Assembly (NCBI GenBank): GCA_003552485.1
Contig: PUMX01000304.1
Span: 1 to 6,491, forward strand
Direction: 5' to 3'
Source: Candidatus Hydrogenedentota bacterium
Lineage (GTDB): Bacteria > Hydrogenedentota > Hydrogenedentia > Hydrogenedentales > SLHB01
Length of the DNA: 6,491 nt
Under the pieces are notes generated by a model. It did not search any database, had not been told where the DNA came from, and saw nothing but the letters and a program-made list of their open reading frames with translations. Positions 1 through 4,942 of the stretch are shown piece after piece (position 1 is the stretch's first letter; every line of letters starts with the position of its first letter). Made by a program: the position numbers and the translations under genes.

Positions 1-58
1 CCCGCCTGTGGAACCAAATGCGTTGTAAAGGGTTTATATCGGTATCCGCCGTGTCCGG

Positions 59-78
59 CTAGCGCTATTTCGTGCTAG
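59..78. other. Short hairpin upstream of the first gene
   Basis: CTAGCGC (59-65) can pair with GTGCTAG (72-78) around a 6-base loop; one pair is G-U if read on the + strand. No T-run follows, so it does not look like a classical terminator. It lies about 47 bases before the start codon at 126 and would fall in the leader of that gene if transcription starts further left. Role unknown; it may be chance. Confidence 0.25.
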
Positions 79-125
79 GTCCCGGGCGACGGCAACGCGC
101 AAGTTCAAACCAAGGAGAATAGGAG

Positions 126-575
126 ATGAGAAGAAACATGCGGTGGTATTGGATGGTGACAGGGATTGCTTTGGCCTGTTTGGTTTTGACAAGCCCCGCC
201 CATGGGGATGACGCCGAGGAACGCGCCGCCCAGCGGGAAGCCTTCTTCGAAACAATCGCTGAAGACCTAGAACCCCAATGGAAACTCCGAGTATATGTGC
301 TGATCGGCGTGTTCGAACCCGAAATCCGCGAGTACTTCGAGAACAATCCAGGCGCTTGGGCGAACTTCGACAAGGACGCCGCTATCGCTCATTTGCGGAA
401 CATGGATTGGGACAACGTGCGCGAGCATCTTGGCGAACGCAACTGGAATGACATCCAGGAACGCCTCACGAGGATCGACGAACGTATCGAAGAACACGGG
501 TGGGAAGCTGTCCACGAGCGGTTGAAAGAAATCGACTGGGACCGTGTGCGCGATTATCTTGAAGAGCGCCGGTAA
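126..575 (+). CDS. Small secreted protein with tryptophan-anchored 12-residue repeats
   Basis: This is a 149-residue protein that I do not recognise. The N-terminus has a basic stretch (RRNMRWYW), a hydrophobic core (about residues 10-22) and a plausible AHG|DD signal peptidase I site after residue 27, so export is likely. Cys18 does not sit in a good lipobox. The mature part is highly charged and predicted helical. Its C-terminal half repeats the pattern W-x-x-[VI]-x-x-x-L: W95/V98/L102, W107/I110/L114, W126/V129/L133 and W138/V141/L145. The units are 12 residues long, with a 7-residue insertion (DERIEEH) between the second and third. The start at 126 is supported by AAGGAG eight bases upstream; ATG 138 is an alternative. 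The gene stands alone, ends before a strong hairpin, and is convergent with the next gene. It is probably a periplasmic or extracellular helical-repeat protein; the function is unknown. Confidence 0.72.
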   Translation: MRRNMRWYWMVTGIALACLVLTSPAHGDDAEERAAQREAFFETIAEDLEPQWKLRVYVLIGVFEPEIREYFENNPGAWANFDKDAAIAHLRNMDWDNVREHLGERNWNDIQERLTRIDERIEEHGWEAVHERLKEIDWDRVRDYLEERR

Positions 576-599
576 CTATGGCGACCCTACAGGTTGGCC

Positions 600-632
600 A
601 AACGGCGGGCGCGTGACTCGCGTCCGCCGTTT
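600..632 (+). terminator. Probable hairpin terminator of the secreted-protein gene
   Basis: A 14-bp stem (600-613 with 619-632) closes a 5-base loop, TGACT. One pair (609/623) is G-U when read as + strand RNA and would be a mismatch on the other strand, which favours + strand use. It begins 25 bases after the stop codon at 575. The stem ends in TTT but no long T-tract follows, so termination may be inefficient or the hairpin may act mainly as a 3' stabiliser. Confidence 0.6.
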
Positions 633-885
633 AGTAATAGATGATTCTTTCTGGTTTGCCAAGGCCCCAAAAAAGTTGCGCCGCTGACTATCAGATTGGT
701 TGGGTAGTGCCCAAAAGGCGGTACTGCCAGCACTCCCCCACGGAACCCCTGCAAACGGTATAGCAAAGACGGCCCTCCTCTATCCCAAACCTGTCATGGT
801 TTGGAAACAATAGAGGGGATTTGCTTGGGATCGACTGAGTGCAGCGCTTGGGTTGCGTTACCCGGGAGACAAAAGCTGCGGAGAC
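633..885. other. Non-coding stretch between convergent genes
   Basis: No convincing protein-coding frame is present between the terminator-like hairpin and the stop codon of the leftward gene. The stretch is dominated by inverted repeats. One is an imperfect hairpin at 703-725 with loop CAAAA; the other is a larger nested set at 730-842, listed separately. The rest shows nothing recognisable. A short ATG-like reading frame over 801-983 has no ribosome binding site and overlaps the leftward gene, so I left it out. Confidence 0.5.
703..842 (+). ncRNA. Candidate structured RNA with nested inverted repeats (speculative)
   Basis: A first hairpin pairs 703-711 with 717-725 (one G-G mismatch, loop CAAAA). 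Next to it, five stems nest inside each other: 730-735 with 837-842 (GCACTC/GAGTGC), 737-740 with 826-829, 762-767 with 820-825 (AGCAAA/TTTGCT), 775-783 with 810-818, and 785-791 with 798-804 (CCAAACC/GGTTTGG). The apical loop is TGTCAT. Wobble pairs at 703/725, 708/720 and 776/817 are G-U on the + strand and would be A-C on the other, favouring + strand RNA. It matches no RNA family that I recognise. It could also be a DNA palindromic element, or a 3' region of either convergent transcript. Confidence 0.3.
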
Positions 886-1239
886 TTACTCGTTGTAGCT
901 CTTCCAGCTTGGCTGAAGCTCATCGTCAGGGTCGTCTGCATGCTCATCGTACCAAGCGCGCCATTGCGCGGCGTAGCGCTTGATCCAGTCGATATATGCA
1001 TCCTTGCCCAAGTCGCAGTGCGCTTTCTCTGACTCAAGCCAGCGGTGCTTGTTCATTTCCTTGCGCTGACGCTCCATGGCGCGATTCTGACGCGCTTCGC
1101 GCCAAGCCACCGCGTGGTTCTCGAGCCAATCATCAAGCGCCGCCTCATAGGAAACGTGTTCCCCCCAAGTCTCACACATCCGGCGGCGGTGGCGTTCCAC
1201 CGCCCGCTCTTCAGCTTTTGATAACTGCTGCTCTTCCAT
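886..1239 (-). CDS. Small hypothetical protein with an internal duplication
   Basis: This is a 117-residue, soluble, helix-rich, charged protein with no signal peptide or membrane segment; I do not recognise its family. Two halves align. His17-Arg, Glu23 and DWLENHAVAWR (37-47) match His65-Arg, Glu71 and DWIKRYAAQWR (84-94), offset by a single residue. The second half carries HRWLESEKA (65-73), a type of motif I recall from small uncharacterised bacterial proteins, unverified. I chose ATG at 1239 because AGGTGA lies eight bases upstream of it. An in-frame GTG at 1278 would add 13 residues but has only a weak GGA upstream. The gene is monocistronic and convergent with the secreted-protein gene. 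The internal symmetry and the conserved-looking Trp/His pattern argue for a real gene despite its size. Function unknown. Confidence 0.68.
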   Translation of the reverse strand: MEEQQLSKAEERAVERHRRRMCETWGEHVSYEAALDDWLENHAVAWREARQNRAMERQRKEMNKHRWLESEKAHCDLGKDAYIDWIKRYAAQWRAWYDEHADDPDDELQPSWKSYNE

Positions 1240-1576
1240 GGTGTACTTCACCTGCTGTGCGCTCCTCGTGGCAAGCACTTTCTTGGTTCCGGGAGTTTCT
1301 GGCGGACCGGACGCTCACATTTGATTTACAAAGCCCGGGCGCATATACACCCTCCACCCATATATGACGGCAACAACTGCAAAAATATTTAGTCTCCGTC
1401 ACTCGTATATGTCGGGTATCAATCTGCGCCGCTCGGCTTTATGTCGGCTTTGGCTCTCCCCAGCCACTACCGCAATGTGGAAATGGTGAGCGCTCTTGGT
1501 GCGGACTCCTTACGTTTTCGAAGGCAATGCTAGCATGCCCCGAGATGCAAATGTCAAACAAAAGCGACTCCGCTCG

Positions 1577-1605
1577 TGGCAATCGTGCTTTTATAGCCTT
1601 ATAAG
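1577..1605 (+). promoter_or_regulatory. Candidate sigma70-type promoter for purE
   Basis: TGGCAA (1577-1582, three of six matches to TTGACA) is followed after 17 bases by TATAAG (1600-1605, five of six matches to TATAAT). Transcription would start near 1612, giving a purE leader of about 160 bases that contains the palindrome at 1629-1645. The -10 hexamer lies inside the 10-bp palindrome CCTTATAAGG (1597-1606). This is a sequence resemblance only; the -35 match is weak. Confidence 0.35.
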
Positions 1606-1628
1606 GTTGCTAAACATTATGTCTTCAG

Positions 1629-1645
1629 CTTCGTTTCAAACGAAG
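1629..1645. promoter_or_regulatory. Perfect 17-bp palindrome upstream of purE, possible operator
   Basis: CTTCGTTT and AAACGAAG are exact inverted repeats around a single central C. The site lies about 130 bases before the purE start and roughly 17-33 bases downstream of the predicted transcription start, where a repressor could act. It differs from the E. coli PurR operator core, although both contain AAACG/CGTTT. As RNA it would form only a 6-bp hairpin with a 5-base loop and no T-tract, so a DNA-binding site is the likelier reading. Confidence 0.4.
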
Positions 1646-1774
1646 TATGCATGAAGCCTGTTGATTGTGAGTTCGCCGGGTGCTACCTTTTCCGCGCATC
1701 CCTTGTCCATCATTGAACCCGAGGCGCTCCTATCCCGGCGGAGCGCGCCGATAGAGGAACGAAAGGAACCGATC

Positions 1775-2269
1775 ATGTCCGACGCAACCACCCCCTTGGT
1801 GGCCATCATTATGGGAAGCAAGAATGACTGGGACACAATGAAGCGAGCGGCCGGCGTGCTTGACGACTTCGGCGTGCCAAACGAGGCGCGCGTGCTGTCG
1901 GCCCACCGCACGCCCGGTGAGTTGACGGCGTATCTCAACGAAAAGGAAGCGCAGGGCGTCGAGGTATTCATCGGCGGGGCGGGCGGCGCAGCGCACTTGC
2001 CCGGCGTCATCGCCGCGCAGACGGTCCGGCCGGTGCTCGGCGTGCCTATCGAAAGCCAGTCCCTCAAGGGTCTCGACTCGCTGTTGTCCATCGTGCAGAT
2101 GCCGTCGGGCATACCCGTGGGCACGCTCGCCATCGGCGCGGCGGGCGCCTCGAACGCCGCGCTCATGGCCGTCGCCATCCTTGCTAACAGCCGCCCGGAC
2201 CTGCGCGAAAAGATCGTAGCGTACCGCAAAGAACGGGCGGACAAGATCCTCAGCGAATCCTTGGAGTAG
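1775..2269 (+). CDS. purE: Class I N5-carboxyaminoimidazole ribonucleotide mutase
   Basis: PurE rearranges N5-CAIR to CAIR in the de novo purine pathway in the cytoplasm. The 164-residue protein is of normal class I length and nearly all family motifs are present. These are GSKNDW (14-19), SAHRTP (42-47, His44 being the catalytic histidine), GGAGGAAHLPG (67-77) and DSLLSIVQMPSG (101-112), followed by the small-residue helix GAAGASNAAL. The usual GSxSD motif reads GSKND, so its second serine is asparagine. The ATG at 1775 is chosen because AAGGA lies seven bases upstream and homology begins just after it; an in-frame TTG at 1661 would add 38 non-conserved residues. purK, the usual partner that makes N5-CAIR, is not adjacent and must be elsewhere if present. 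The next gene on the strand, DUF58, is not functionally linked. Confidence 0.95.
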   Translation: MSDATTPLVAIIMGSKNDWDTMKRAAGVLDDFGVPNEARVLSAHRTPGELTAYLNEKEAQGVEVFIGGAGGAAHLPGVIAAQTVRPVLGVPIESQSLKGLDSLLSIVQMPSGIPVGTLAIGAAGASNAALMAVAILANSRPDLREKIVAYRKERADKILSESLE

Positions 2270-2361
2270 AGCTCGAGGCGACTACGCTGCGCCAGCGAAC
2301 CGTTTCGCTTCGTCACGTTCACGCGCTTTACGGCCTGGCCGCGAGTGCGTGCGGCGGCGTC

Positions 2362-2370
2362 TGCTATCAT
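2362..2370 (+). promoter_or_regulatory. Possible extended -10 element before the DUF58 gene
   Basis: TGCTATCAT resembles the extended -10 consensus TGnTATAAT, with one mismatch in the hexamer. No -35 hexamer is visible at the right distance. Transcription would start near 2377, leaving a very short leader that still includes the GGAG at 2378-2381. Weak evidence; the gene may instead be read through from purE. Confidence 0.2.
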
Positions 2371-2387
2371 GGGCGCTGGAGCGTATG

Positions 2388-3677
2388 ATGAAGAATCTGA
2401 TGTGGTTCATAGCGGGCGGCGCGGCAATAGGCGTGGCGTTTGCCGTGCAGAGTCCGTATATGGCGTACGCCGTATGGGCCTTCTTGCTATTGGCGGCGCT
2501 GGCCCATCTTACGTCGATGGCGTGGCTGACCGGCCTCGAGTGCAAGCGCGCCGTCAGCGCCGAGACGCTGCGTCAAGGCGAGACGGCGTCGGTCGAGTTG
2601 ACGGTCACCAACAAACGGGGCTGGCCGATTCCGTGGATCTTTGTCGAGGACCTGCACCCCGGCGACTTTCCGCGTGAGGGCGCGAACACGCGCCTGGCCA
2701 TCCTAATGCCAGGCCGCACCCTGCGTATCCAGTACACCCTGCGCTTCACCCGCCGCGGCTACCATCGCATCGGCCCGGCCATGCTCGAGTCCGGCGATCT
2801 CTTCGGCTTGCAGCGCCGTTTTCGCACCGGCGAGCAGCAGGATTACGTGTCGGTGTTGCCGAACGTGGCCTATGTTGAAACGCTGACCACCACCGCGCGC
2901 CGGCCGCAGGGACCGGTGCGCGTGACGAACCGTATCTACGAGGATCCCACGCGCATCGCCACGTTGCGCGAGTATGTGCCCGGCGATCCCATGAAGAGCA
3001 TACATTGGAAGGCTTCGGCAAAGCACAACCAGCTTTACGTGAAGCAGAACGAGCCTTCAAACGTGTTGGGCGGCGTGCTTGTCCTCGATTTCCATGAGAA
3101 CAGCTACGAGCCTGATGGCGCCGAGGCGCGCAGGGAGTTGGGCGTTACCATCACCGCGTCCGTCACGTACCTGCTTCACCTGTCGGGCGAGCAGGTGGGG
3201 TTTCTGACCAACGCGCGCGACGCCGCGCAGGCCGCGCAATACGAGACGCCCACCCAAGAGCGACTATCCAAACAGGAGGCGCGCGACGCCGTGGTGGGCG
3301 AGATCGACCCGAACCTGTTGAGTCCGCTCCAGGTGATGCCGGCGCGTTCGCCCACCCAGGCGCAGAACATCATCGAAAACTTGGCCCGCGTGTTGCCGGG
3401 TCACGGGCTCAAGATCGCCCAGGTGCTCATGAGCCAGCATCAGCGCTTGCCCCGTGACGCGGCGCTGTTTCCCGTGGTTCCGCAGGTCACCGAAGAACTG
3501 GCGTTGGTCCTCGCGGAACTCAAGGAGGCCGGTTTTCCGGTAACCGTGTTTCTAATCCGGAATCCGAAGCAATACATGGAGGCCGCGACCCTGCTCGCCG
3601 CGCACAATATCCCGGTGTTCCACATCGAAGAGGAGCGCCATCTGCATGAGTTGGACCTCGAGCGGTTGGGACGATGA
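2388..3677 (+). CDS. DUF58 domain membrane-anchored protein
   Basis: This 429-residue protein has two hydrophobic helices near the N-terminus (about residues 4-21 and 26-47). A beta-rich segment follows (about 55-165), with the phrase ESGDLFGLQRRF (134-145). The DUF58 signature LREYVPGDPMKSIHWKASA lies at 193-211, with LYVKQNEP just after. The C-terminal part is VWA-like, but its metal site (LDFHENSY, 233-240) is degenerate compared with DxSxS. DUF58 proteins are usually encoded with MoxR-type AAA ATPases and transglutaminase or VWA proteins, and some have been linked to envelope or stress functions. None of those partners is visible here. I chose ATG 2388 because GGAG (2378-2381) is six bases upstream. 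ATG 2385 is equally conserved in frame but only three bases away, and a GTG at 2349 would extend the protein by 13 residues. Biochemical function is unknown. Confidence 0.88.
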   Translation: MKNLMWFIAGGAAIGVAFAVQSPYMAYAVWAFLLLAALAHLTSMAWLTGLECKRAVSAETLRQGETASVELTVTNKRGWPIPWIFVEDLHPGDFPREGANTRLAILMPGRTLRIQYTLRFTRRGYHRIGPAMLESGDLFGLQRRFRTGEQQDYVSVLPNVAYVETLTTTARRPQGPVRVTNRIYEDPTRIATLREYVPGDPMKSIHWKASAKHNQLYVKQNEPSNVLGGVLVLDFHENSYEPDGAEARRELGVTITASVTYLLHLSGEQVGFLTNARDAAQAAQYETPTQERLSKQEARDAVVGEIDPNLLSPLQVMPARSPTQAQNIIENLARVLPGHGLKIAQVLMSQHQRLPRDAALFPVVPQVTEELALVLAELKEAGFPVTVFLIRNPKQYMEAATLLAAHNIPVFHIEEERHLHELDLERLGR

Positions 3678-3727
3678 GTGTCTCGGCGCCGTGAAGGCAC
3701 GAAGCCAAAAACGCCTCATCCGTTGTT

Positions 3728-3745
3728 GAAACCGCCGAGGGTTTC
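3728..3745. other. Small hairpin after the DUF58 gene
   Basis: GAAACC (3728-3733) pairs with GGTTTC (3740-3745) over a 6-base loop, about 50 bases after the DUF58 stop. There is no T-run. It may be a weak terminator component or chance. Confidence 0.2.
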
Positions 3746-3776
3746 CATGCTAAAGCAAGCTAGCGTATTGCCGATA

Positions 3777-3800
3777 GCAGAGCGCATTTGAGCGCTTTGT
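3777..3800 (+). terminator. Terminator-like hairpin between the DUF58 and aldo/keto reductase genes
   Basis: A 9-bp stem pairs 3777-3785 with 3792-3800 around the loop ATTTGA. The core is AGCGC/GCGCT, and three outer pairs are either A-T or G-U on the + strand. The following bases are pyrimidine-rich (CCTTGCATTTCG) but not a true T-tract. It lies in the 219-base gap and could separate the two transcription units. Confidence 0.3.
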
Positions 3801-3896
3801 CCTTGCATTTCGTTTGGAATGCCCGGCAGGATGAGCGTAGTCCATCATTCCAGCCTCGGTCCGCGATTCTAAGCAAAAAGAAAGGCGGTTTTCCCT

Positions 3897-4850
3897 ATGG
3901 AGTATGTGTTGCTTGGCAAGACGGGAGTCCGTGTATCGGAATTATGTCTGGGAACAATGACTTTCGGCAACGAGGCCGGCGAAGAGGCGTCCGTGGCGAT
4001 TATGGAGCGCGCTTTCGAGGCGGGCGTCAACTTCTTTGACACCGCCAATGTGTATAACGAAGGCCGCAGCGAAGAAATCATCGGGCGCTGGATGGGTGCG
4101 CGGCGGGAGGACATCGTGCTGGCCACAAAGGCTACGACGCCCACGGGAAGCGGCCCCAACGAACGAGGCAGTTCCCGCCGCCACGTTACGCTGTCCGTCG
4201 AGAAAAGCCTGCGCCGCCTGCAAACGGATTGGATCGATATCCTGTACTTGCACTTGTGGGACGAGCATTGCGTTCTTGAAGAGAGCATGGCCGCGCTGAA
4301 CACACTCGTTGAACAAGGGAAGATTCTCTATCCCGCCGTATCGAATTACGCCGCATGGCAGACCGTTGACGCGCTGCGCGTTTGTGAGCGGCGGAATCTG
4401 GCTTCCATCACCACCATTCAACCCATGTACAATCTGGTGAAGAGGCAAGCGGAGGTGGAGATTCTGCCCATGGCCCAGGCGCATCGGCTCGCTGTGTGTC
4501 CGTACAGCCCCATGGGCGCGGGTTTGTTGAGCGGCAAGTATCTACGCGGTGAAACGGGCCGGCTCGACGTGAATGAGAGGTACAAGAAACGTTACGGCGA
4601 CCCCGATTACCCCGAGGTGAGTAAGCGTTTCATCGAACACGCTCGCGCGCGCGGCGAGTCGCCCGCGGCGTTGGCGTTGGCCTGGGTGTTGAATCACCCC
4701 GCCGTGACCTCGCCCATTATCGGAGCGCGCAACGTCGAACAACTCGACGACGCGCTGACCGCAGTGCAGATTGACCTGCCGCCGGAAGAGCGTGAGGCTA
4801 TCTCGGCGTTAAGCCCCGAACCACCGCTCGCAACGGACCGCGAGAAATAG
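3897..4850 (+). CDS. Aldo/keto reductase family oxidoreductase
   Basis: This is a cytoplasmic NAD(P)H-dependent reductase of 317 residues, a normal length for a single-domain (alpha/beta)8 member. The catalytic tetrad is complete: Asp48 (FFDTANVY), Tyr53, Lys78 (LATK) and His119 (YLHLWD). Cofactor-site elements are SNY (149-151), Gln175, YSPMGAGLLSGKY (203-215) and IIGARN (274-279). The N-terminal MEYVLLGKTGVRVSELCLGTM hairpin (first 21 residues) is typical of the family that includes potassium-channel beta-subunit-like and YajO/YhdN-type reductases. There is no C-terminal ferredoxin extension. AAAGGCGG (3881-3888) serves as the ribosome binding site for ATG 3897. The radical SAM gene starts 92 bases downstream on the same strand and could be co-transcribed, but no common substrate is evident. 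The physiological aldehyde, ketone or sugar substrate cannot be deduced. Confidence 0.93.
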   Translation: MEYVLLGKTGVRVSELCLGTMTFGNEAGEEASVAIMERAFEAGVNFFDTANVYNEGRSEEIIGRWMGARREDIVLATKATTPTGSGPNERGSSRRHVTLSVEKSLRRLQTDWIDILYLHLWDEHCVLEESMAALNTLVEQGKILYPAVSNYAAWQTVDALRVCERRNLASITTIQPMYNLVKRQAEVEILPMAQAHRLAVCPYSPMGAGLLSGKYLRGETGRLDVNERYKKRYGDPDYPEVSKRFIEHARARGESPAALALAWVLNHPAVTSPIIGARNVEQLDDALTAVQIDLPPEEREAISALSPEPPLATDREK

Positions 4851-4928
4851 CCGCCGCCCCACGTTTGCGGAGAATAACGCGGACATTGGACAATGAACGC
4901 AGATTCGCCTGCAAGGAGTAATGAAACC

Positions 4929-4933
4929 GGAGG
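4929..4933 (+). promoter_or_regulatory. Ribosome binding site that decides a GTG start
   Basis: GGAGG nine bases before GTG 4943 is the best-placed signal for the radical SAM frame. An AAGGAG at 4913-4918 precedes ATG 4921 by only two bases, and that ATG opens a different frame that ends at 5121 with no family resemblance. Confidence 0.6.
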
Positions 4934-4942
4934 CTTTTCCCA

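Larger units (their letters stand above)
1240..1774. other. 535-base gene-free region between divergent genes
   Basis: This region separates the starts of the leftward small gene and purE. It is visibly AT-richer than its flanks, especially 1340-1410 and 1550-1650. It includes an 8-bp palindrome CATATATG (1359-1366), with a second CATATA at 1342-1347 and TATATG again near 1405. These could belong to the leftward gene's promoter, but no hexamer pair is good enough to call. The purE-proximal part holds the promoter candidate and palindrome listed separately. Short reading frames here lack ribosome binding sites and protein-like composition. Confidence 0.5.

Noticed and set aside
1211..1402. Leftward 63-residue frame with CSCCRHIW
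   Set aside because: The paired cysteines hint at a metal site, but there is no ribosome binding site, it starts at a GTG, and it overlaps the start of the better-supported leftward gene.
1606..1774. Purine riboswitch in the purE leader
   Set aside because: The long leader invited the idea, but the conserved loop sequences and three-way junction of purine riboswitches are not present.
2294..2309. Hairpin AGCGAA-CCGT-TTCGCT after purE as a terminator
   Set aside because: The stem is only six base pairs and no T-tract follows; purE may simply read through into the DUF58 gene.
1636..2370. Long antisense open frame (244 codons) over purE
   Set aside because: It lies entirely opposite a gene with full family motifs. 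Its translation is rich in Arg/Ser/Ala/Pro with no domain pattern, as expected for the shadow of a GC-rich gene.
4893..4942. Earlier starts (ATG 4893, ATG 4921) for the radical SAM gene
   Set aside because: Both are out of frame with the conserved protein and run into stop codons after short, motif-free translations.
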